Shown here piece by piece: positions 25,561 through 35,974 of a stretch of 64,000 bases of DNA. Origin of the DNA: Gnetum montanum (lineage: Eukaryota > Streptophyta > Gnetopsida > Gnetales > Gnetaceae); NCBI GenBank assembly GCA_015680685.1, contig MNCI01029357.1, positions 506,153-570,152 on the forward strand. Direction: 5' to 3'. A program made the translations under genes and the position numbers. The notes beneath the pieces were generated by a model. That model worked only from the letters and a program-made list of their open reading frames with translations, was not told where the DNA came from and ran no database searches. Each line of letters begins with the position of its first letter. Positions within the stretch are counted from its first letter, which is position 1.

Positions 25561-26776
25561 TCAACCAGTAATAATTCCTTCCATCCTCCTACAAGAGAAC
25601 AAGTGAGCATAACCTTTGCCCCTCTCCTACACCATGTAGGTGAACATGCTACAATCCCATAATGGAGCACCTACAATGAGCGTAACCTTTGGAGCACTTG
25701 CAGCATCTTTGCTCCACATAATTTTACTAACCTTTTGTGAGCACTTGCACTAGATGTACTCTTTGGAGCACTCACAACATCTTCACCCCCTATAATTTTT
25801 TAGCATTTTTCTTCTCTTGTATGATTTTCTTGTCTTCTCAAAGTTGTGTTTGTAGGACAAAGCCCCAGGTAGTTGTGCAAAGGCACATCTCATCATAGTG
25901 GCAAGTCACCACATCACTCTAATGTGCATGCTTGGACTAGCTAGGCCTCTTAAGAGTACACATTCCCATCATCCCATTATAGCCTACCCACATACACTCT
26001 TGCATTCTAATACCCTCTCATTCCCCACATAGCCAAGATTGCAAACCCTCCTAGATGCTAACGTGTTGTGACCACACAACATCCTCTTCACACATCTCAT
26101 CAAACACCAAACATCCAAAGGTAGACATAACATAAGTCATCCCATGGAAAGCCTCTATCAGCCACTCAAAGCCCAAGTAGATGTAACATGAGCCATCCTA
26201 AGGAGGAAACACCGACCATATAAACACCATGTCATTTCATCAATGGCAAAGCAAATCCCATCTAGTGACATGCAACTCACTTAATGGAAAGCATCTTGTA
26301 GCAAGAATTTAGCAACATGTAGAAACCAAAGTAGGCTCACCCCATAAAAAAAAAGAGAAAAGAAACAAAAAAATCAAAACGAATAGAGCAAGTCCCCAAG
26401 AAACCTAGTAGCACTACAATTTCATAACCAGTCTAGCCCTGAATCCACACTAACTCTCTCATAAGCACTTTGATAAGAGGTCAACATTTTCAAGGGCAAG
26501 CCACTCTAGTGCCCTAGTCACCATCAAGCTATAACATCATAATATCCTATGTGCACCTTATCTTTCCTTTTTTATCCCCAACACATCACATATGCTTTCT
26601 CTCAGTTTCTACCTACCATATAACATACCACTATCCATAGCACTCTTGAGCATGATGCAGCAACATCTGATCTCACATTAAAGAGTGATGTTGGTGACAA
26701 GCCTACTATGGTATTTTACTATTCTTTGTTAATTTCTCTCGGGCCACTCCTCCAAATGTTAACAAAGAGGGGCCAA
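25561..26776 (+). other. Element B 3' non-coding region with polypurine tract
   Basis: No coding potential is seen. A-rich runs lie near 26345-26380. The tract 'aacaaagagggg' (26761-26772) lies four bases before the 3' LTR and fits the plus-strand primer site. Confidence 0.6.
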
Positions 26777-28440
26777 TAAAACACCACCAAATTTGGACTA
26801 CAACATCTCAACCACAAATTTGGCTAAGTGTTGAAACTACACTCAACCCTAGTTGAGAGTGTAGTCAGCCTTCAATAGAGAGTGTAGCCAACACAAAGGC
26901 AAGTTTTGAAATTTTTTCTAAGTGTTGGGACTATGCTCTCCATTGCCCTAGAGAGTAGTTATCCTCTCATGGAGACCTTAGTTAACACAAATGCTAGTAT
27001 TGCAAATTTTTCTGTGTCAAGCTAGTTGTTGCAAAATTTTCTAAGTGCTAAAACTATGCTCTCCAGTACTCTAGAGTAAAGTCAACATGAAGGTCATTTT
27101 TTAGCAAATTTTTCTAAGTGCTAGAACTATGCTCTCCACTATCACAAAGTGTAGTAAACCTCTTGTGGAGAGCATAGTTAGTACAAACCTAGTTTTTTGC
27201 AATTCTCTAAGTGCTAAGACTATGCTCTCCACTACCCTAGAGTGTATTCAGCCTATAATGGAGAGCATAGTTAGTAAAAAGATAGCTTTTCACAAGTTTT
27301 GGCAAGTCCTAGACTACGCTCATCCCTAGTTAGGAGCATCGTCAACCTCCCATGGAGAGCATAGTTTTCTAAAAAGTCCAGATTTTACCAGCATTGAGAC
27401 TACGCTCTCCCCCAACCCATAGTATAGTCAATAGGAAGCAAGGCTTTTGGAAAATTTTTCTAAGTCCTTAGCCTTTTCTCTCCACTGCCCCAAAGCGTAG
27501 TTAGCCATCAATAGAGAGTATAGTTAACTAGGATAGCCTCCAGTGGCCTCCACAACATAACAATGACATACCAATGTAGTCAACTCATCCCTAGTGAGCA
27601 TAGTTGGTGGAATCTTTCTTTCTCTTACATTCCCTCTTGCCCAAAATTGTAACTACACTTGATCCCACTAGCCCAATGGAGAGTATAGTTGGGTGAGAGT
27701 GTAGTCCCAACCATCCCCTCTGCCATGTGGTGACCATGTTGCATTTCATGCTAACCTTAATCTTTTAAATACCTTGGACCCTCAACTTTTTCAGGGTTGG
27801 CATTTTGGCAAATCAAGGGTTGGAAAATTTTTGGATTAGCATTTGGTGTAGTTGTAGACACTTGTAGCCCCACTATAGCATAATAGAATACTACAACCCA
27901 CGATACATTGCAGTGGCCAACTCTATAGATGTAGACACCTTAGCTAGCACTAGTCTTCATAGCTAGACACCTCTGAGACTGTGACTATACTCTCTACTAT
28001 GCTTATTGTACCTCGTGTATCTTCTAATCCCTTTTGGTGTTAACTAAACTAAACCCCATTTGGGGTGGTGTTCTACTTCTCTCTCTCTTTACATTTTTAG
28101 CATTTCATTTGCATTTTTTCCTGTTCCATCGCATAACCAAACCTAGAATTATGCTTTGACGATAGTCTTCACACGTTGATACCCTCATTATCACCAAGAA
28201 TCTTGACTATGCTCAACACTACTAACACCATTGATATCACTTGAACACTTAGCACCATTTGCATCAATATAATGGCTAATCACACTGCACCATGATTACA
28301 TCCAGTAAGTCCCTGATTGATTGACAAAAATATTTAGGGCATATCATCTCTGCATCCAATAGGCCCTTGCATGAATTCAAGGTTAGGCTATGCACTTGTC
28401 AACCTCAGTGTTCCAGCCAACAACATTTTTGGTAATTATA
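26777..28440 (+). repeat. 3' LTR of element B
   Basis: 1664 bp, collinear with the 5' LTR including the hairpin-unit array (26830-27540) and a CT-rich stretch near 28075. The two LTRs differ mainly by transitions and short indels, so the insertion is old. Confidence 0.85.
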
Positions 28441-28445
28441 AGGAA
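28441..28445. repeat. Right target-site duplication of element B (aggaa)
   Basis: Partner of 18493-18497. Confidence 0.65.
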
Positions 28446-28742
28446 GGTGTTAATTCAAAGGAAAATCATTTATCCACTACTATTAGTATTATTTATAATG
28501 CAAAATTAGTAGAGGAAAACTAGAGTCTCATCATCTAAAAGTGGAAATAAATATATGACTCAAACTTTCTTTTGAAAAATGAATATGGAAATTATATAAT
28601 ACAAATAGTATTAAAGATGAATACCACATTTTTCTATAAAATTCTAGATTTGATCATATTAGATATTGATACAATGTATAATCTCAATTTTGGTTGATTT
28701 GTTTGAAATATTACCAAGAATACTTGATGATTTTTTCAATAA
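28446..28742. repeat. Old repeat, block X copy 2, right part, and unique AT-rich flank
   Basis: 28446-28515 continues block X ('tgttaattcaaagg' against 'tcttaattcaaatg' near 15325). From there to the composite element no match is seen. Confidence 0.5.
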
Positions 28743-28813
28743 TGATGAATCGTCATTGTGTCACATTGATGGACCCCCATTGACATGGCCTCATCTACAT
28801 GGTGTTTCCTCAT
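28743..28813 (+). repeat. Element D 5' LTR, left fragment
   Basis: It begins TGATGAATCGTCATTG and continues 'cattgatggacccccattga', matching the starts of the other two LTRs. It is cut by element C after 71 bp and resumes at 35046. Confidence 0.75.
28809..28813. repeat. Left target-site duplication of element C (ctcat)
   Basis: It pairs with cccat at 35041-35045, one C/T transition apart. Confidence 0.7.
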
Positions 28814-29638
28814 TGATGAGCAGCAAGGTAACCCTATGTCCAACCATATGAATCACAAGCATTCATACACAATCTAGTTGAATCTCATGGATGGTACTAG
28901 TTGTGGTATCTAGATCATTAGGCTTTGATTATAGTTCACTATTTTCCCACTTGGACTAGTGCTAGCTTTGTCATGTATGGTTTAGTCCAAAGTGAGGCAT
29001 ATGATGTTTTCTAATTCTATGCTGCTCCTAACGATGATAAAGAGATAAATTAACTAAGCTAATGAATGGTGGAAAATAAGATCTAAACTAGCCTAGCTAT
29101 CCTAACATAAGTACCTATCCCACCTTCCTAAACACATCCTGAACACATATAATACTATTGGGCTACCAAATATTAAGTGTTATAGGGTTACCAAGCACTA
29201 TATGTATACTAGAAGTGGTCATGCCTGTGTTCATTAAATAGAAATTAATTGCTTAATTTAAAGGAATTAAATTAAAGTGCATGGAAGTGCATTAAAGAAA
29301 ACATTAATTTATTCTCAGTGCTGCAAGGATTATCAAAAGAGTTCATTTTTATTCCTATAACACTACTACACTCAGGTACATTAGTGTTTGAACAAAGATT
29401 CGTACATACTTAGACTCTTGCTACAGGCACTCAAAAAATATTTTAACTCTAGATGAAACAAACTACAAGAGCTTCGCTAACTATGACAAAAACTAATATA
29501 AAAACTAACTAAAAATTGTGAGCCCAAGAATTATATTTATAGGCTAGTGTATATCCCACAACATCAGATATCCAACAATGCATCTTGACTCTAATGTTAG
29601 ATACCCAACATTAGAGTAGATGAAAACATGATTCATCA
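28814..29638 (-). repeat. 3' LTR of element C
   Basis: On the minus strand it starts TGATGAATCATG and ends TCATCA. A possible polypurine tract 'tatggaggta' directly precedes it (29639-29648, minus strand). Confidence 0.8.
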
Positions 29639-29648
29639 TACCTCCATA

Positions 29649-31740
29649 ACTAAATAAAAACTCATCCTTAACTAAAGAAGAGGAGCAACAAATTCCTTAC
29701 AAAATATTGGAAAGGTAAGGGATTATTGACTGACATACAAACTAACTTAGATGGAATAGACAGGCTCTGAGTGCCCAAGTGTACGAAGTTACAATCTTTA
29801 CAAAATTGGGTGTTCATGATAAGAGAAGTGAACACCCAAGATAAAACTAACATCCAACACTATTGGTAGTTAAAGAGTAAGAGAGAAGATCGAATGATCA
29901 TGAATGGGCCTTGTCGTGTGATACTGATGCATCATCCTTGGTGAAGATAGTCCCGTTTTCAGCCCATGCTTCCCACTACAATCACAACAGAATTGCAAAT
30001 TAGCATGCAATATGTAAAACAGAGATGGTAAATGCCTTATCTTGTTGATGGTTACACTTGGCTAGGTTGTTATTATGGTATATTGATTCCTTTAGGAGTG
30101 TTAGTGGGAAGGTTGAAAAATCAAGTAAAATAGATAAGTGGTCCATTAAATTTGAAAAAGTCCAACACAAGCAAATATTTGAAGAGGGTGTAAGAATTCA
30201 CAATAATGAATAGAAAAGTTCATTAAAAAATATTCTGAAGATGAGTTAAACAAAATAATTTTATTGTAAGAGTGTCTAAGGTAAAGAACTTAACTAACCC
30301 AACTAAAAGATATGCAAGTGGGTCCTTCCCAGAGCAGGCACAAGCCTTTTATGCTCTTGCATAACTTCAAACCAAAGAGTCTATGGGCTCTATGGATAAT
30401 TAATGGTTATAGAAGGTTAAGTATAAAAACCTAGAAGAAACTACCTAAGAATTCCAACACATCAAACCAAGACATCAAATAGAAACATGAAACCAATGGT
30501 GAGGTGAGACATGGAAAGCATAGATGGATGAGAGAGTGTGGAATGAAGTTTTTTATTAAGATCACATGAAGTCCTTTGTGGGTTTTATGGTTAAAAAACT
30601 TGATAAGATCCATCATTAGTCTAGAGCAAAACCAACCTCATTCAATGACTTCCCATCACCATTCCAAGAGTAGTCCATTCCCTTGAGACACAAGAGTGCT
30701 CCCACAAAACAACCATAGTTCCTTATTAAAGAAGAAAACAAAAGTAGGAAGTGAGAAAGGGACTTAGTTAGAGGGGACCATTAGGCATGGGTAACATGTC
30801 TTTCTAGTCCCATAACCAATGCTTGTAGCCTATTTATTTTGTTTAAGGGATGTGCTTTGAATTCTCATCTTCTTCTTTTTTTCTTTTTTCTTTTTTTTTG
30901 AAATGGGAACAACACCATGAAAAGACTTATTTTTTTTTTATCTAAGGGGTGTGCTTTGAATTCCCATCATGTTTTTTTTTCTTTTCTTTTCTTTTTAATT
31001 TTTTTTTATAAGAACCACACCATGCAAAGACTTATTCAACTTCCTTTTTATTTGTTGACATGGAATGATAAGAAATCCATAAAAACACACATGCACTTGG
31101 GCAAATAGAAAATCATAAAGAATACTGAATCTCCTTGAAGTTACACCTTGTTCAAACCTTTGAATTCTTTCCAATTCTAAAAACTACCATAGTCAAAAAA
31201 AATTTAAAGTTTTGTTAATGAAAAAGGGATTGCATGTTTCCAAAACAAGGAAAACCATAGATTTTGTGGATGGGTGGATGTTGTGGACTCATTGTTTTTC
31301 GCATGAAAATGAAACCATGTCCTAATCATCTATAACAAAATTCAAAGCCAGAATCCAAATACCAACAATCAAATAACAAAATAGTACATACCACCATCAA
31401 ACAATACATTACCATTGTACCTGATACTTATTAACAAAAGGTTAGAACATCACACAAAAATAAAATAAAATAAAATATAAAATAAAGTGTAAAATTTTTA
31501 AGAAATAAGAAATGTACAAATGATGGTGTAAAAAATTCGAAAAGATGGTATGTGTAAAACAAAAAGTTGTAAAAAAAAAGATGAAAAACACTTAAGAATC
31601 GTGAAGACTAGAATGGGGGGGAGGCTAACCCCCATGACTAAACATTTAGTCATGAAAAGGATTAATAAGTTGATAAATAGGATCCATGCATGTATGAAAT
31701 ATTGGTAATCATTCATGTCCTATCCACTGGATGTCTATTC
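29649..31740 (-). other. Element C 3' non-coding region
   Basis: Read on the minus strand this follows the order of 8790-10320 in element A. T/A-rich runs (30870-31010, 31440-31480 with AAAAT repeats) are extra. Short frames here, such as the hydrophobic one at 31498-31716, have no counterpart in A or E. Confidence 0.6.
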
Positions 31741-31869
31741 GTGGCGTGGTGGCTAGATAGAAAAATTGTTGGTCATACACTTGATGGTTAAATGTATGGT
31801 GGGTCAGGGTACGAGGTGTGTTGACATTATGGATGTTTTACCCATGATTGCATCCTTGATCATGATGTG

Positions 31870-34108
31870 GTATGCATGGATTTATATGTCTTCCTACCCT
31901 ATTAGATTCATTATTGGGATTTAGGATTGGAGTATTGATGGATGGTGGACCATGTGTAAGATCAAAGGATAGTGGTTCCGATAAGGAAGGTGGTATACTA
32001 GATTGGCATTATGCTGACTCAAATTATATGGTGGGTCCATGTGTGGTTTGCTTCAGCTTATAGCCTTTCCTCTAGAAGGGACATTTCCTACATTGTGATT
32101 GAGATCCACTGGTGTCAGCATGTCTATGCACATTTGTAGCACAAGTAACATTCGTTTGTTGATATTAGGATGATGAACCTTCTTGTGTCATTGGTGGTGG
32201 CCTATAATGTGGTGGAGTAGGAGAATATTGAGGGTAGGATGGATGGTAAGAGGTGCAAGATGGTGATCATTTAGGCAATGCCATGGGTTGATGGTACTCA
32301 AGAGAGTGGTAGTGGCAACTTGAAGTAGATGATGTAGAACTAGTTAGAAAAATAGGGTGTTGAACATAATATCCATACTATTTTGCTAGATAGGAAGGAT
32401 AGGGCTGATTTGGTAGTGGCCCCTACCAAAACTATGGTTTTTGCCACTACAATTGATGACCATGTTGAGTCTGGTTATAAGTTCCCCTAGGATGGTATGA
32501 TTGGTTGTGGGACTATTTATAATTACCTTGTAGGAGAGGAAATCTCCTAGGCATGTGCTTTTGCACAAACTTTGGATTTAAGGCACCTTCCTAATACTCT
32601 TGTAGATGCAACAAGACTAGGAAATGGTTGTTCAAATGGTCATATATGTAGATGTCACATTCATTATCTTCATTTGTGGTTGAATCTATAGCCTTACTTT
32701 CTTTAACCATTTTTCCTATTTGCTAAAATGTGTTCCTAGATATTTCTTGGTTTTGTATCCTTTGTTTAGTATGATCACCTAGCTTGTTTTGCATGATACT
32801 CTCCTCAATTATCTCAATGAGAGTTGTAACATTTTCATACACCTATTTAGTCATCTTATTAAATTTTTCTTCAAGTACATCAATATACTTCTATATCAGC
32901 AAGGTTTGTTGTAGGATCACCTTATCAAAAGTGGTTTCATTCTCTTTACCATAGATCTGGACCTCATTCTATTGAAGAGTTGGATCCCATTGATATTTTT
33001 CAACATTCTCCCATTTGCATATTTCTTCTTCTTCTTTTTCCATATGCTCAATTATGTCTTTGATCTAATGGACTTGGAGCTTATATAATTGCCCTAGGGC
33101 ATACATCCCAAGGGTCTCCCTTGTTTCATTATGAAGCTTATCTATGATGAGGAAAAGTTGTCATTCCTTGGAGAAACCATGATCTGGGAATCTATTCAGT
33201 AAGGCATAATATCTATCTAAGTCCATGTCCAAGGGTTCATGTTATTCTTACTTGCACTCTTAGATCTATCTCCTCAAATTAGACACTCTTGCATAGGTTT
33301 GGTATTTCTCATTGAAAATTTCGAGCATTGTAGACCATTGTCAAATTGAATTTGGTCTCAATGATCTATACCACACTTCGACTCTATCAATTAGTATCTA
33401 AGGAAAGAGCATAAGCTTTTGTCACCTACTTTCAATGTTGTAGAAAGCACAAGCATCATGAAAGGCTTGTAAATGATGCTATGGATCTAAATCATAACCT
33501 TCGGCAAGTTTAAGAATATTATTCATGTTAAGCTTAGGTAGATGACTCTTTTTGCGATGCTTGCAAGATATCTTTACTGCCTGTATGATTTTCATTAGGC
33601 TCTTAGTGGGTAGCAAGGATTCATCATCATCAAATAGGTTGTGAGGGAAATTTCTATCTCTATTCATCTGATCGTGATGATGGTGTCTATGTTCATGATG
33701 ATGCCTTTGTTCAATATCTATTTTTAGTCTAACCCTTTAGTGGAGCTCTATCTCTATACCTACATTCATCTTCATTAGAACTATATGTTGAAGAAAAAGA
33801 GGAAGATGAGGAACTAGAAGAATTGCCATGGATTCCATGGTGTTCTTCAGGGTCCTTCGATTTATCATCTCTTGGTTTCAAGGAGGTCCTAGCCTTGAGG
33901 CCTCCCCTAGTTTAGGATTTATGTCATCTCCTCCAAGATTTTCTACCTTAGGTGAATGTAGTCTTTGAGTATCATCAAGGTGGTCATGATCATAAGAAAC
34001 CCCTACATAAGGTTGGTCACCCCAATTTTCTTCATCATATATCTCGTTAATTCTCTAATGAATGTGTTTTCTATATAGTGCATGGTCACTTCCTTGTGGG
34101 AGAGACAT
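31870..34108 (-). pseudogene. Element C gag remnant
   Basis: The ATG at 34108 opens MSLPQGSDHAL; later parts include a His/Asp-rich segment (33660-33720) and the gag core KLNMNNILKLAEGYDLDP, then LQAFHDACAFYNV near 33450. A Tyr/Pro/Gln-rich tail extends to about 31900. The core matches D (LDMNNILRFEGGYNSDP) and A. Stops are frequent, but fewer per domain than in A. Gag is the only coding function left, as in the TR-GAG class of non-autonomous elements. Confidence 0.7.
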
Positions 34109-34213
34109 TGTTGTTGGTTTATGGTGTATGTGAGCTAAGAGTTTCTAAAAGATATATTGTTAATACCTTTATAGTGATCGTGTATAATATAACTAATCTA
34201 GATTACTAGCACC

Positions 34214-34233
34214 ATCCCTAGTAATAGTGCCAA
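34214..34233 (-). promoter_or_regulatory. Primer-binding site of element C (tRNA-Asp type, decayed)
   Basis: On the minus strand it reads TTGGCACTATTACTAGGG. The complement of the plant tRNA-Asp 3' end, TGGCGCCGTTGCCGGGG, differs from it only by transitions of the G-to-A / C-to-T type. It directly adjoins the LTR end at 34234. Confidence 0.7.
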
Positions 34234-35040
34234 TGATGAGTAGCGAGGTACCTCTACACCCAACCATACGAATCATAAGCATTCATGCATGATCCAGGTG
34301 AATTCTATGGATGGTACTAGTTATGGTATCTAGATCATTAGGCTTTGATCATAGTTGACTGTCTTCCCACTTGGACTAGTGGTAGCTTTGTGATGTATGG
34401 TTTAGTCCAAAGTGAGGCATATGATGTGGTCTAATTCTATGATACTCCTAATGATGATAAAGAGATAAATTAACTAGGCCAATGAACAATGGAAAATATG
34501 ATCTAAACTAGCCTAGCTAGCCTAACACAAGTACTCATTCCACTTTCTTGAACACATATAGCACTATTGGGCTACCAAATCTTAAGCGTTGTTGGGTTGA
34601 CAAGCATTATATGTATGCTTGAAGTGGTCGTTCTTGTGTTCATTAATAATTGAAAATTAACTACTTAATTTAAATGGATAAAAATAAAGTGCATTAAAGA
34701 AAACATTAATCTATTCTTAGTGCTACAAGGATTATCAAAAGAGTTCTTTCTTATTCCCATTACACTGCTACAATCAAGTACATCAATGTTCAAACAAAGA
34801 TTTGTATACACTCATACTCCTACTACAGGCACTTAAAAAATTTTCTAAGTCTAGAGAAAATAAACTGTAATAGCTTCACTAAATATGATAAAAACTAATA
34901 TGAAAATTGACTGGAAATTGTGAGCCTGAACACAATATTTATAAGTTGGTGTATATCCAACAACATCAGATATCCAACATTGTATCTTGGCTTCAACGTC
35001 GAATACCCAATGTTAGAGAAGATGAAAACATGATTCATCA
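34234..35040 (-). repeat. 5' LTR of element C
   Basis: 807 bp on the minus strand, TGATGA...TCATCA, adjoining the primer-binding site on its inner side and the cccat target copy on its outer side. Confidence 0.8.
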
Positions 35041-35045
35041 CCCAT

Positions 35046-35820
35046 TGATGGGGCCATGTCAATGTAGTGTTTACTACATCTATGAGGCCTCATCAATGGA
35101 GCATTCTAATAAAATCTATAAATACATGTTCACCAACCACGTTTAGAGAGGTAAAGTCATCATTGTGTTAGAGCTCTTGTAGTTTTTTCATATGAGAGTT
35201 AGAATATTTTTTTGAGTGACCACAATAGGAGTTAGAAAGTGTATGGATCTTTATTCAAGTGTCATTGTACTTGAACACACTAGTGTGAAGGACAATAAAG
35301 ACAACCCTTTTGATCAAACCATGCAACACTTGGAATAGATTAACTATTCATTTATGCATTTATTACTTTTAGTAATTATGTAATTACTTAAGCCAAATTA
35401 GATTTCAAGTGATTAATTAATTAATTAAGCTAAATAGACTAAATACATAAGTATGAATACTTCAAGCATAAACATGTATTTGCTTGGTAATCCCAGTAGA
35501 GTTATTGCTTATGTTAGGATTAGTTAGAGATTAGTTAATTAGTTAAATTAAATTAGTTATTAAATTACTTCATTTCTCTATTTTAAGCACCAAGAACATA
35601 AAACATAAAATAATAAAAATCATATGCCTTGATTACACTTAACCATACCTTGTGCATCACAAGTGTAATTGAGAAAACAATGAATGACTATTATGGCAAA
35701 GTTCACTTCCTAGAAGACTAGTGTACTAGAAGACATGGAGCCTACAAAATTCAACCAAATTATGCATGAATGCTTCATGATTCACATGGTTGGTCATAGG
35801 GATATCTTGACTACTTATCA
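35046..35820 (+). repeat. Element D 5' LTR, right fragment
   Basis: It continues the LTR begun at 28743 ('ttgatggggccatgtcaatg') to the end 'gactacttatca'. Near 35510 it lacks about 90 bp that the other two LTRs have. It shares 'tgtttagagaggt' with the third LTR where the middle LTR reads differently. Confidence 0.75.
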
Positions 35821-35821
35821 T

Positions 35822-35841
35822 TAGTGCCATTATGAGGGACT
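35822..35841 (+). promoter_or_regulatory. Primer-binding site of element D (tRNA-Asp type, decayed)
   Basis: It reads TAGTGCCATTATGAGGGA, one base after the LTR. Compared with TGGCGCCGTTGCCGGGGA, the complement of the plant tRNA-Asp 3' end, six differences are transitions and one is a C-to-G change. A tRNA-Asp primer is typical of Athila-type elements. Confidence 0.7.
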
Positions 35842-35974
35842 CTTTTTGTTTGAAATGTGTGCTATCTAGGTTTAGTAAGCATCATTAACATCATTGGATG
35901 AACCCTAAGGTCAAAATCATTCCCACAAATAATATAATCACATAAGAACATTAATACTTTATTTTTATTGAAAA

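Larger units (their letters stand above)
18498..28440 (+). mobile_element. Element B: non-autonomous Tat-like LTR retrotransposon (gag-pro only)
   Basis: Two long LTRs (1711 and 1664 bp) enclose a 6.6-kb internal region. The first 4 kb carries gag- and protease-like frames. From 24360 to the polypurine tract at 26761-26772 there is only non-coding sequence, including a tandem array. I find no RT catalytic box, no RNase H and no integrase D-D-E motif on either strand, so B would have needed enzymes from another element. Gag and protease resemble the Tat branch (LPQF...YNGEGEP; VDNGAATNVIP; LILGKPW). Tandem repeats in the 3' region are also a known trait of Tat elements. Confidence 0.8.
28814..35040 (-). 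mobile_element. Element C: internally deleted, gag-only LTR retrotransposon nested in the D LTR
   Basis: This 6.2-kb element lies on the opposite strand. It has LTRs of 807 and 825 bp, a primer-binding site, a gag frame and a 3' non-coding region. Protease, RT, RNase H and integrase are all missing: the gag tail (near 31870) is followed within about 150 bp by sequence that in A and E lies just past the integrase end (31740-31600). Its LTRs and lack of an extra ORF place it near element A. It entered D after D had inserted. Confidence 0.8.

Noticed and set aside
31498-31716. 72-codon minus-strand frame in element C
   Set aside because: It lies in the non-coding 3' region that follows integrase in relatives, is hydrophobic from T-rich sequence, and is not conserved in A or E.
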